A stretch of 64,000 nt of DNA from an uncultured Cohaesibacter sp. Lineage in GTDB: Bacteria; Pseudomonadota; Alphaproteobacteria; Rhizobiales; Cohaesibacteraceae. Made by a program: the position numbers and the translations under genes. This document shows positions 1 through 8,461 of the stretch, piece after piece (the stretch's first letter is position 1; the number at the start of each line of letters is the position of its first letter). The stretch is from assembly GCF_963667045.1 (NCBI RefSeq), contig NZ_OY762934.1:3737501-3801500 (forward strand), written 5' to 3'. Under the pieces are notes generated by a model, which was given only the letters and a program-made list of their open reading frames with translations, had not been told where the DNA came from and searched no databases.

Positions 1-8
1 GGGCGGTC

Positions 9-914
9 TTGCGCATTCCGTCGTTTGGAGAGTGGCCGGGCTTGTCGTGGTCGCGCGAAGCATGGCTGCGGTTGAGGGCGAGCGTGCCGCTGTTCGGGCT
101 TGGCTGCCTGTCAGGGCTAATCACGGGTGGCATTCTTCTCTGGGGTGTCGGGCTCGATCCAATGATGAGTGGAGCGACCGGTTCCTGGCTCGCATTTGAG
201 CCAAGACCAGTGGTCATGGATGGAGCAACCACAGACGTCGTTTCTGATGGTGGCGCGGGGCTTGCCGTTGTCGTTGTCAATCCCGTGGCTGGAGCGGATC
301 AAGCAGGATCTGGACAAGAGGCCAAATCCTCTCGATCGGGGGTATCGCAAAACAGCGACCATGGAATGGCTGGAGGGCAGCACCAGAGCGCTAGCGATCC
401 ATCAGGTCCGTCACAGGCCAGCAGTTCTCCTGCCAGTCAGGAGCAGGCTACGGCGCAAGACATGCCCTCTTCTTCCATGACCTCCGTTCCTCAAGAGGAT
501 GCTGGTCCAGACAACGGTGTGGCGGAGCAAACGGATGCTGAGGGTTCGGAACTTGCCGCGCCGGGGGACGGCAGGGCAGAAGCGGAGCCGCAGGCCCTTT
601 CCGATACGCTGGCACCTTTTCCGCCGGAGAACCGGGCCATAGACCGGCTCGAGGTGGACCTTGTGACCGGCAGGACGACTGGAGCTGTGTCGGCGTCTGT
701 AGGGGCGGGCGGCGACCAGCTCGGAGGCATTGGCAGTGCTGCCGGATCTGCTGAAACCGCTGATCCGGGCGTTCGTGGTGCAAAAGAGTCCCGCATCGAG
801 GAAATTCACGCAAAGGCGACGAATCGTGACACAACTATGCCAACACGCCCCCATATTCCGGTGCAGCAAGTGCCCCGCTGGATGAAATCCCTGATCACGC
901 CGCCGTCTGAATGA
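9..914 (+). CDS. Membrane-anchored low-complexity protein, possibly 5' partial
   Basis: I do not recognise this protein. From the TTG at 9 it has a short basic N-terminus, one membrane segment at about residues 26-48, then a long Ser/Ala/Gln/Asp/Glu-rich linker (about 55-270) of the kind that spans or decorates the periplasm, and a short hydrophobic tail ending in a Pro/Ser motif. The reading frame stays open to the window edge and the only candidate start is a TTG, so the true start may lie upstream. It ends 7 bases before the MoxR gene, so it belongs to the same operon. Inferred role: an anchored envelope component of the MoxR/VWA locus. Confidence 0.6.
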   Translation: MRIPSFGEWPGLSWSREAWLRLRASVPLFGLGCLSGLITGGILLWGVGLDPMMSGATGSWLAFEPRPVVMDGATTDVVSDGGAGLAVVVVNPVAGADQAGSGQEAKSSRSGVSQNSDHGMAGGQHQSASDPSGPSQASSSPASQEQATAQDMPSSSMTSVPQEDAGPDNGVAEQTDAEGSELAAPGDGRAEAEPQALSDTLAPFPPENRAIDRLEVDLVTGRTTGAVSASVGAGGDQLGGIGSAAGSAETADPGVRGAKESRIEEIHAKATNRDTTMPTRPHIPVQQVPRWMKSLITPPSE

Positions 915-921
915 GGAAGTC

Positions 922-2136
922 ATGAGTCAAATCACTCCGGAACAAGCAGCCCATTTTCTGCTGCAGGTCAAACAGAGCGTGCAGCGGGATATTGTTGGGC
1001 AGGATGCCGTCATCGACGGGCTGATCGCGGCGCTGTTCACCGGTGGGCATGTGTTGCTGGAGAGCAACCCCGGGCTTGGCAAGACCTCGCTGGCTGTATC
1101 TTTCGCAAACAGTCTCAAGATGGGGGATGGTGCGGGCTATGGCCGGATCCAGTTCACGCCCGACCTTTTGCCGTCCGATATCACAGGTACCTTTATGCCC
1201 GACATGAGCGGCAGCGGCGGGGCGTTTGTGTTCCAGCCGGGGCCGATTTTCCGACAGCTGTTGCTGGCCGACGAAATCAACCGGGCGACGCCGAAGACAC
1301 AGGCTGCGATGCTGGAGGCCATGGCCGAGAAGAAGGTCACGGTGCTGGGCGAGACGCGGTCGCTTGTTGTGCGCAAGATCCTGTCGCAGGGGATGCAGCA
1401 GGCTGGCTACGAGACACCCTTCATGGTGATCGGTACCCAGAACCCCATTGATCAGGAAGGCACTTATGAGCTGCCTGAAGCTCAACTTGATCGCTTCCAG
1501 CTCAAGCTGCTGATGAAGCCATCTGATAGCGGGACACTGATCGAGATTGTCGAACGGGTTTCCGGCGCCAGCCGTCTCCGGCGAGACGAACGTCCGGCTC
1601 TCGATATTGATCAGTATTCCGCCGAGCAGTGTGGCTGGCTGATCGATCAGACAAAGGCGCTTCTTGCCGAGACCGAGATGCCCCGCAAGATGGTTGAACA
1701 TGCGGTCAATCTGGTGCAGGCCACACACGGAGCTGCCAAGGCTGATGATCTGATCGATGTCGCGCCACGCACCGGGGCCGAGATCATGCGGTTTGTCGAG
1801 CGCTACTGCGAATGGCCGCTCGGGCCGCGTGCGGCGATTGCCCTCATTCAGGCGAGCAAGGCCAAGGCCTTTTTGTTGTCGGCGGAAAGCGCCACGGGCG
1901 ACATGCAGGCCATGGCGGCCAGAGCCTTCGTCGAGATGGCGCCCGGAGCCTTGCGCCATCGCATGAAGCTGAAGTTCAGCTGGCAACGCCAGGCCATCGA
2001 GGAGTTTCCGTTGTTGAAGGCGCATCGGGACATGGAAGAGGTGCGGACCAGGTTGCTGCTGCATCTGCTTGCCCTCAGTGCGCCGGATGCTGCCGGTTAT
2101 CGCGAGTTCTTCAAACCCTATCTTCTCAGCCAATGA
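922..2136 (+). CDS. MoxR-family AAA+ ATPase
   Basis: A 404-residue MoxR-type ATPase, expected to act as a cytoplasmic chaperone that remodels or activates VWA-domain partners using ATP. The P-loop reads SNPGLGKT (about 48-55). It is followed by the MoxR block FTPDLLPSDITG, Walker B with the family signature ADEINRATPKTQ (about 115-126), and sensor 1 (GTQNPIDQEGTYELPEAQLDRF). The C-terminal helical lid is present, so the length is slightly above the usual 310-340. AGGAAG lies 5 bases before the ATG. The stop overlaps the start of the DUF58 gene, the standard MoxR-DUF58-VWA order. The family assignment is secure; the substrate is unknown. Confidence 0.95.
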   Translation: MSQITPEQAAHFLLQVKQSVQRDIVGQDAVIDGLIAALFTGGHVLLESNPGLGKTSLAVSFANSLKMGDGAGYGRIQFTPDLLPSDITGTFMPDMSGSGGAFVFQPGPIFRQLLLADEINRATPKTQAAMLEAMAEKKVTVLGETRSLVVRKILSQGMQQAGYETPFMVIGTQNPIDQEGTYELPEAQLDRFQLKLLMKPSDSGTLIEIVERVSGASRLRRDERPALDIDQYSAEQCGWLIDQTKALLAETEMPRKMVEHAVNLVQATHGAAKADDLIDVAPRTGAEIMRFVERYCEWPLGPRAAIALIQASKAKAFLLSAESATGDMQAMAARAFVEMAPGALRHRMKLKFSWQRQAIEEFPLLKAHRDMEEVRTRLLLHLLALSAPDAAGYREFFKPYLLSQ

Positions 2137-3110
2137 TCGATTTGCGCCCCAATCCCCTTGATCCTGCAACGCTTGAGGACATCCGGCTTCAGGCGCAGAA
2201 GTCCTTTGTGACATCGGGAACCGGGGCCATTCTGCGACGCAAGCTGGGGCAATCCCTCGACTACCGCGAGCACCGGGCCTATGCCTTTGGTGACGATGTG
2301 CGCCACATCGATTGGCGTGCCTCGCTGCGCCATGGGGGGAAAGAGGATTATCTGGTGCGGTCTTTCGAAGCCGAAGAGCGGTTCCAGCTTCTCGTTGTTG
2401 TCGATGACAGTGCCACCATGCGCGCTGGTCTGGGGGAGGCTGGGCGAGTGAGCAAGCTGGAGATAGCCCTCTGGATCTGCGAAGCGCTTGGCCATATCGC
2501 CACAAGACTGGCCCTCGATATCGCTCTTGCCTGCCTCGATCGTGGCAGGGAGGGGGCGGATGATCGCATTGTCTTTGCCCATGGAAGGCAGATCGAAGAA
2601 CAGTTCGCTCAGTTTTCCGGGGCGGTGCTCAATGCGGCCCCTGCCGCGGAGGATGGTGAGGCACCTCTTGCCGGGGCTCTGGGCCGGTTGCCGCAGTCTT
2701 CCGTCACGGTTTTTCTCACTGACTTCTACCGGACTGGCGACGCCAAGGTGGCGTTTGAAGAGGCGGTTTCTCTGGCCCGTCGCGGCTATCGGCAGGCGGT
2801 GGTGTGTGAGCTCGACAGCTGGCCGGCGGAACGGGCCATCCTTGCGGAGACCGTGGTTTCCCTTGGTGGGGTGGGACAGATTGCAGGTCGCAGTGGCAGT
2901 TTTTTGGCAACGGGCCATGAGCTGGCTCTGGCCGATGATGCCATCGCCGCCCAGCGCTCTGGCTATCTCGACATGATCCATCAGGGCGGCGTCATCCATT
3001 GCCCCTGGGCGCTGTCAGAGCTGTCCGATCCTGCGGCGGTGGGGGCGGCTTTCCGCGCCGGTTTCCGGGAGTTCCTCTTGCGCAGTGAATTGTTCGGGAG
3101 GACCGGATGA
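2133..3110 (+). CDS. DUF58 domain protein
   Basis: 325 residues. The ATG at 2133 overlaps the MoxR stop (ATGA), and this is a better start than the in-frame upstream codon inside moxR. It shows the DUF58 pattern: a tyrosine/arginine-rich entry (LDYREHRAY), FGDDVRHIDWRASLRHG, then an acidic metal-site-like DDSATM that begins a degenerate VWA-type fold. No membrane segment is evident, so it is probably cytosolic. DUF58 proteins almost always sit directly after a MoxR ATPase and before membrane VWA proteins, as here; they are thought to be adaptors or clients of MoxR, but no biochemical role is firmly known. Confidence 0.93.
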   Translation: MIDLRPNPLDPATLEDIRLQAQKSFVTSGTGAILRRKLGQSLDYREHRAYAFGDDVRHIDWRASLRHGGKEDYLVRSFEAEERFQLLVVVDDSATMRAGLGEAGRVSKLEIALWICEALGHIATRLALDIALACLDRGREGADDRIVFAHGRQIEEQFAQFSGAVLNAAPAAEDGEAPLAGALGRLPQSSVTVFLTDFYRTGDAKVAFEEAVSLARRGYRQAVVCELDSWPAERAILAETVVSLGGVGQIAGRSGSFLATGHELALADDAIAAQRSGYLDMIHQGGVIHCPWALSELSDPAAVGAAFRAGFREFLLRSELFGRTG

Positions 3111-4780
3111 CGCATCTGGCTTCTCTGGGCAGTAGCTATCTGGCCCTCGCCGTGGTTGGCTTGCTCGTTGTTGCTCTGCTGGTGCGATACATGCGGCGGT
3201 CGACTGTCCGGCAGGTGGCACTCTCCTCCTTGCTGTTCCTGCCCGAGCTGTCTCCGGCGACGAAAAGGCGGACGCGCTGGCAGTTCGCCGCGCCGCTCGC
3301 CAGCCCCCTGTTCTGGCTGCGCCTTGTGACCCTGCTGTGCCTGTTTTCGGCCCTGCTGCTGGATGGCGTAACGCTTGCCAAACGGGAAGCGCCAACGCTG
3401 GGAGTGCTGATTGCCGTTGACCAGACGCCGAGCATGGCCGCAGGAGCCCCGAGCCGGGCGCAACAGGCCAGCGCTCTGGCCGCGGACATCGCCGACCATG
3501 TTGCTGCGCTTGGCGGCTGCTGGCGGCGGGTTGCGCTGCCTTTTACTCAGGTCTCTGCAGATGCGCCGGATCAACTGGCGCGTGATGGACTATCGCCAAC
3601 CGACATGGAAGCGCTGTTGACGGCAAGTCTTGAGCAGGATTCGTCCTGCCTCTGGACCCATGTCGCCGTGATTTCGGATTTGCCAAGGCCACCGCTCCTT
3701 GCCCTTGCGCAGAAGACCGGGGACAAGGGGCAGGCACCAATGATGCCGCTGTGGTTTGAGGTGGGGGACACGGTTGCCAACCGGGCGCTGCTCGGGGCCG
3801 GTTTCAAGGCCGCTGGCCTTCAAGGAGACGATGCCCACCTGACCCTTTCGCTTGCGGCCTATGGTGCGCAGCAAGATGATGCGGCCCTTGTTGTTACCGG
3901 ACCGGATGGCGAGAGGATTGCGCCAGCGGAGCCAATTGATCTCTCCGGGGATGGCCCTCAGGTGGTAAGCTATCCGGTGTCCCGTCCGGGCGTCTATCAT
4001 GCTGTTCTCCACGAGGTGGGTGGGATCGCCATCGACAACCGGCTGGATATCACCCTTGGCGCCATCGCCAACCTGCCCATTGCCCTTGGCACCTCGCTTG
4101 CTGGTCGTCCGATTGCTGCCTTCGCCGGACGGATGGCACCGCTTGTCGACGGCGCGGACCGGGCTGATGCGGTTCATGTTGATGTTTACGGGGATGGGAA
4201 GGCTGTTGCCCGGCGGGGGATCTATCTCGTGGACGGGCCGCAAGGGGGCTCCACACTGCTTGGCTATTTCGACAGCACCAGCCCGCTCCTTGAGGCGCTT
4301 GACCTTGACCTGCTGGAAGCACTTCATCCGCATGGGCTTGACCGGCTGCCGCAAGGGTTCAGGCCGGTTGCCTCCGGTGCCGATGGTTCCATATGGCTTG
4401 CCACCAGAGGTGGTCCCGATCCGGCGGTGATCATGCCCGCTCCCGCAGGTGGGCTGGGCGCGGCTCTCTCTGACCCGTCCCAGTTGACCTGGCTTGTGGC
4501 CTTCGTCAACGCCTATCACCTTGTCTCTGATGACCGGCAACAGCTGCTGGGAGTAACGCATGTTGACGAGACCGGGGAACCGCTGCGGGATGTGGCCTAT
4601 GAGAGCAATCTGGCAAAAGTCGTCGGGCAAAATCCGGCGATTGACGATATTCAGCCGGTTGTCCATACGCGTGGAGCTGCGACCCCTGTCTGGCCGTGGC
4701 TGCTGCTGTTGGCCGTGCTGGCGCTGTGTCTCGAGCGGTTCCTTGCCCTCAGGCGAGACGGAGAAAGGGGGGCAGCATGA
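3107..4780 (+). CDS. BatA-like membrane protein with degenerate VWA domain
   Basis: 557 residues, starting inside the DUF58 stop (ATGA). Two N-terminal membrane segments (about 9-27 and 66-86) flank a cytoplasmic loop, the double-anchor layout of BatA-type proteins. A VWA-like fold follows, beginning LIAVDQTPSM; this keeps the D-x-x-x-S part of a MIDAS motif but has Thr-Pro between. A second conserved strand reads VAVISDLPRP. A C-terminal membrane segment (about 527-545) ends in a basic tail. The large middle part would face the periplasm. Its neighbours make it a probable client of the upstream MoxR. Metal binding by the altered MIDAS is uncertain. Confidence 0.82.
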   Translation: MTHLASLGSSYLALAVVGLLVVALLVRYMRRSTVRQVALSSLLFLPELSPATKRRTRWQFAAPLASPLFWLRLVTLLCLFSALLLDGVTLAKREAPTLGVLIAVDQTPSMAAGAPSRAQQASALAADIADHVAALGGCWRRVALPFTQVSADAPDQLARDGLSPTDMEALLTASLEQDSSCLWTHVAVISDLPRPPLLALAQKTGDKGQAPMMPLWFEVGDTVANRALLGAGFKAAGLQGDDAHLTLSLAAYGAQQDDAALVVTGPDGERIAPAEPIDLSGDGPQVVSYPVSRPGVYHAVLHEVGGIAIDNRLDITLGAIANLPIALGTSLAGRPIAAFAGRMAPLVDGADRADAVHVDVYGDGKAVARRGIYLVDGPQGGSTLLGYFDSTSPLLEALDLDLLEALHPHGLDRLPQGFRPVASGADGSIWLATRGGPDPAVIMPAPAGGLGAALSDPSQLTWLVAFVNAYHLVSDDRQQLLGVTHVDETGEPLRDVAYESNLAKVVGQNPAIDDIQPVVHTRGAATPVWPWLLLLAVLALCLERFLALRRDGERGAA

Positions 4781-7458
4781 CGGCTTGCGAGCTGATCGTT
4801 TCCCATGTCTCCCGCCTTGGCTGGGTTGCGACCTGTCAGGAAACCGGTCTGGTCGCCAGCCTTGCGAGCTGGGGCGTGTTGCTGCTGGTGGCTGGTCTGG
4901 TTCTGTTGATGCTCTGGCGCATGGTTTTGCGACCAGTCGCGGGGCAAGGTTGGACGCGTGCAGCAGTTCTGTCCTCCGGGGCCGTTGTTCTGTCCGCATT
5001 GCTGTTGGCCATCGCTGCCGGACGACCGGCTTTCCTGCACCGGCCAACGGAAGGGCCGCAGCATTTCATTTTTATGGTGGACCAGTCTGAAAGTGCGCAC
5101 CGGCAGGGTGAGGTTCGCGCGGCCCGGCTCAAAACCCTTGTCGAGGACGTCCAGGCCCTCGCCAGGGGTCGGGAACAGGCGACGCGGGTTTCTGTTCTGG
5201 ATTTTGCCGCAGGGGTCGATATTCGGCTCAACCGTGGCAGTCTTGCCGATGGATTGGCCGTTGTCCTGCGGGATGATCGCTCGGAGCGCCTGTCGCCGGA
5301 TGGCAGTGACCTTGCCGGTGCCCTCAAGGCAGCTGAAGGGCTCGCCGATCAGCAGGGCGATGACGATGTTTTCTTTCTGATCAGCGATGGCAACAGCACT
5401 GGCGCATCTCTTGAGGATGTTGCTGCTACCATGAAGGGACAATTGCATCGGCTTTATGTGACCACGCTTGACGCCGGTGCACCGGTAGAAGGGATCGTGT
5501 CTTCCTATCTGCCCGCCAGCGTGCAATCGGGCAGCGACCCGACCTTCCGGGTGGTGCTGGATCCGGGTGATCCGGCGCGGACTGCTGGCGGGGCCAATGA
5601 TTGGGCACTGGCGCTTGATCGTGATGGTGCGCCCGTTGCGCTGGAGAAAAGCGTGATCCATGGGGCCGGCGCAATCGAGGCATTGCGTCTGCCTGTGCGC
5701 TTTGACGGACGCGGGATTCATTACGCTACCGTCAATCTTGGCAACGGGGATCGGTCTTTTGCGACCAGAGCCTTCACACTGGTCAATGCGCCGGTGCGGG
5801 TGCTCGGAGTTGGGGACACGGGGTTCCTTGACGGGTTGCCGCCGGATCAGTTCCAGCTCTCCGAGCGTAAGGCAGGCGATCTGTCCGGGCTTGAGGATTT
5901 TGACGTGGTGGTGCTGGGCGGCGTTCCGGCTTCTGCTTTCAGCGCTGGTGATCTTGAGACGCTGGCCGATGCTGTCCGATTGCGCGGGCTGGGGCTGTTC
6001 CTTGTCAACGGCCCGATGCGGGGCAGCGTTGAGGACCCGACCATCGTGCAGAGCTATGCCAATACGCCACTCGACCCGCTGTTGCCGGTTTCGCCGGACC
6101 CGCGCTTCCTGATGGATGATCCGCCGCCGCGCGACACCATCGTGCTGGTCGACACCTCCGGTTCCATGTCCGGCGGCGGGTTGGCAGCAGCCCGGTCGGC
6201 TGTCGCCGATCTCATTGGCTATCTGCGCCCGGAGGACAGTTTGCAGCTTGTCACGTTCGGCGGCTTGTCATCGGGACGCCAGTTCGGGACCGAGGACGGC
6301 AAGGCGGCGATTCGCGACTTTGCTCGCCGTTTCCCCACCGGTGACAGCTCCAACGTGACCCGGGCCTTCGAGACCGCTCTGGCATCAACCGGCAATTATA
6401 CATCGGTTTTTCTGATCACCGACGGCATGGTCGACCCTTATGACTATGCGAAGGCCGGTTTGTCCTTCTATTATCTGCAATATGGCAGCGGCCTTGCGCC
6501 GCTCAATGAGGAAATCGCGAAGGCGGCGCGGCAATCTCAGATTCTGCAATCCGGTCAGGGGCTTGCATTCAGGCCCGATTCCTATCAGCCGGAGGAGAAG
6601 GCGGAATTCTTTTCGCCCGACCCTGTGCATCCACGCATTGTTTCGCCGATCGAGGATATTCGCGGTGGCATAGTAACCCCCGGTGTTGCCTTTAGCTATG
6701 CGAGGGCCGATGCCATCAGGGCGCTTGTCAGCGATGGAAACGAAGGAGAGCCCGTGCTCGCATTCAGTCAGTCCCGGCAGGCGCAAAGTGGTCGTACAGG
6801 GGTGTTCCTGTCGGCCTTCGATGCGGCGTGGAAAGACAGCAAGATGGGCAAAAAGGCCATCGCGGCCAGCCTGTTGCAACTGGTCAAATGGTCGGCAAGG
6901 TCGCGCTATGCTTTCCGTCTTTCCGATCTTGGCGGGCAGATCGGTCTGCAAATTTCGGTGATGGAGGGAGAGAATGCGGCGCACCTGCCCCAGAGCCTGC
7001 CCCAAACCTTGGCGGCAACGCTCGCCGTTGATGGGCGGATCGTCGGCATTCCCCTTCAGTCTGTCTCTGAAGGCAGTGGTGTGTTCGAGGGGCGGCTACC
7101 GTTGTCCCTGGCTGGAGATGGAATCGGCGCGGACGCCAAGGCAGGCGCTCGCGAGGGGCTGCTCTATCTGCAGGAAGGGGGGGCTGGCGCGCTGGAAGCG
7201 CCGCAAGCCATCCCGATCATGCTGCCACCCGCAAGGAAGGTCGAGGGCAACGGACGAGAAGCGGCCAGCTTCGGTGTCAATCGCTCAGGACTTGAGGCGC
7301 TGGCCAGAGTGAGCGGCGGCGCGGTCGACCATTTGCCTGTTCTCCGGGACAGAAGCCTGCAGCCGGTGGTGCCACCACAACCCCTGCATCTGCCGCTCAT
7401 CCTGCTTGCTGCCATTTTCGCAGGCCTTGGCTTCCTGATGAGAGGGAGCCGGTTATGA
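4777..7458 (+). CDS. Large membrane protein with two VWA domains and a GATase1-like domain
   Basis: 893 residues, the start overlapping the previous stop (ATGA at 4777). Two N-terminal membrane segments (about 24-47 and 66-83) precede a first VWA domain with an intact MIDAS start DQSES (about 104-108) and a later ISDGNSTG. Next comes a Rossmann/GATase1-like segment (FDVVVLGGVPASAF ... GLGLFLVNGPM). A second, more canonical VWA follows with DTSGSMSGGG (about 455) and LITDGMVDP. A C-terminal hydrophobic helix (about 870-888) ends the protein. Most of it should be periplasmic. VWA plus GATase-like fusions occur in MoxR operons; two VWA domains in one chain is less common. The ligand is unknown. 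Confidence 0.87.
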   Translation: MTACELIVSHVSRLGWVATCQETGLVASLASWGVLLLVAGLVLLMLWRMVLRPVAGQGWTRAAVLSSGAVVLSALLLAIAAGRPAFLHRPTEGPQHFIFMVDQSESAHRQGEVRAARLKTLVEDVQALARGREQATRVSVLDFAAGVDIRLNRGSLADGLAVVLRDDRSERLSPDGSDLAGALKAAEGLADQQGDDDVFFLISDGNSTGASLEDVAATMKGQLHRLYVTTLDAGAPVEGIVSSYLPASVQSGSDPTFRVVLDPGDPARTAGGANDWALALDRDGAPVALEKSVIHGAGAIEALRLPVRFDGRGIHYATVNLGNGDRSFATRAFTLVNAPVRVLGVGDTGFLDGLPPDQFQLSERKAGDLSGLEDFDVVVLGGVPASAFSAGDLETLADAVRLRGLGLFLVNGPMRGSVEDPTIVQSYANTPLDPLLPVSPDPRFLMDDPPPRDTIVLVDTSGSMSGGGLAAARSAVADLIGYLRPEDSLQLVTFGGLSSGRQFGTEDGKAAIRDFARRFPTGDSSNVTRAFETALASTGNYTSVFLITDGMVDPYDYAKAGLSFYYLQYGSGLAPLNEEIAKAARQSQILQSGQGLAFRPDSYQPEEKAEFFSPDPVHPRIVSPIEDIRGGIVTPGVAFSYARADAIRALVSDGNEGEPVLAFSQSRQAQSGRTGVFLSAFDAAWKDSKMGKKAIAASLLQLVKWSARSRYAFRLSDLGGQIGLQISVMEGENAAHLPQSLPQTLAATLAVDGRIVGIPLQSVSEGSGVFEGRLPLSLAGDGIGADAKAGAREGLLYLQEGGAGALEAPQAIPIMLPPARKVEGNGREAASFGVNRSGLEALARVSGGAVDHLPVLRDRSLQPVVPPQPLHLPLILLAAIFAGLGFLMRGSRL

Positions 7459-8429
7459 CGGAACGCTCTGCCGATCTGTCCACGCCCGCGAGCAGAAGGC
7501 GGCGCAAGGTGCACTGGTTCGCGCCGCTCAATGCCGCGTCCTTTGAGGCGGCAGCTGTGATTGCGCTTTTGCGCAGCCTTGGCCATGAGGCTTTGGCCTT
7601 TCTGTTCGAGGGCGGACCGCAGCCCTGTCTGTCGCGCGCCGATGCCAAGGCTTTGCAATCACTGTTTGGCGGCCATGACTGGATGGAGAAGCGGCCCGGA
7701 AGCTATCTGGGTTATCTCGACTCGGTCCTTTATTTCACCGGCAACAGCGCCGATTTCAGCCGCAACGAGATGGCGCTTGCCCTCGGGGTAACGGTGCAGA
7801 AGCGCTTCTGGCGGCGCTGGTCCTCTGCCAGAAAGGCGCGGGGGGCGGCACTGATCGGCGGTGAAATGCTGGCACCGGTGCTGCTTGAAGGGGCGTGGTC
7901 CGACCCGGCCTTCCAGATGCATGCCCTTGGGGTGATCCGCAAGGATTGGCGGCAAAGAACGCTGCATTATCCGGACGACATCGATTGGCCTGATTATGTA
8001 TCTATCAGGCTGGTTCTGATTCTTGTCCTGCTGGCGCTGGCGGGTGACAATGGCAAGAAAGAATCACATGTGCAGCGGCTTGGCAGACGCCTCCGGATCT
8101 GGTGGCAAAGGCCGGTGCGGCAGATGGAACGGCGTCTGTTGCAGCTGCTGCCGCCTGCGTTGATGGCGGCGGGGGAGGCAGTGGATCTGGAACATCTGGT
8201 CGTCATGGACGCCATCGTCCGCGTGCCGGGAGCCTTGCGGTTCGAGCCGGTTCGGCGGTTTTGTGAAAACTCGGCGCTTGGCAGGGTCTATGGCTTTGCG
8301 GGCGAAGCCAACGAAGCCGAAGCCAATGAAGCCGAAGGCGGGGGGGCGGGCCGGCAGCAGATGCCGGATCGCGAAGAGGAAGAAGCCGTTCTGGCGCTGG
8401 GGTCGCGTCTGGCCGGACGTTTGTTGTAG
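7455..8429 (+). CDS. Hypothetical protein, MoxR/VWA locus
   Basis: 324 residues, start overlapping the previous stop (ATGA). No family recognised. The N-terminus is basic and hydrophilic with no signal peptide. One hydrophobic stretch (about 177-195, LVLILVLLALA) could be a membrane segment or a buried helix. The C-terminal third contains a short acidic repeat of the form ANEAE twice, encoded by a near-tandem repeat around 8308-8337, before a charged region rich in Glu and Arg. It ends 32 bases before the second AAA+ gene, the longest gap in the operon, so it may close a first translational block. Confidence 0.7.
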   Translation: MTERSADLSTPASRRRRKVHWFAPLNAASFEAAAVIALLRSLGHEALAFLFEGGPQPCLSRADAKALQSLFGGHDWMEKRPGSYLGYLDSVLYFTGNSADFSRNEMALALGVTVQKRFWRRWSSARKARGAALIGGEMLAPVLLEGAWSDPAFQMHALGVIRKDWRQRTLHYPDDIDWPDYVSIRLVLILVLLALAGDNGKKESHVQRLGRRLRIWWQRPVRQMERRLLQLLPPALMAAGEAVDLEHLVVMDAIVRVPGALRFEPVRRFCENSALGRVYGFAGEANEAEANEAEGGGAGRQQMPDREEEEAVLALGSRLAGRLL

Positions 8430-8447
8430 GCGGTATTGCCGCTTTTT

Positions 8448-8461
8448 AGGAGAGTAGCTGG
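8448..8461 (+). promoter_or_regulatory. Ribosome binding site starting the second MoxR block
   Basis: AGGAG at 8448-8452 stands 9 bases before the ATG at 8462. This is the only clear intergenic Shine-Dalgarno in the 26 kb operon, whose other junctions are overlaps or run straight on. It implies independent translation initiation for the second ATPase block. Confidence 0.6.

Noticed and set aside
895-2505. 536-codon minus-strand open frame opposite moxR and DUF58
   Set aside because: It lies antisense to two clearly conserved genes, its product is rich in Arg, His and Gln with no family pattern, and it reflects high GC codon structure.
3590-5047. 485-codon minus-strand open frame
   Set aside because: Antisense to the two VWA-type membrane protein genes, with no recognisable domain.
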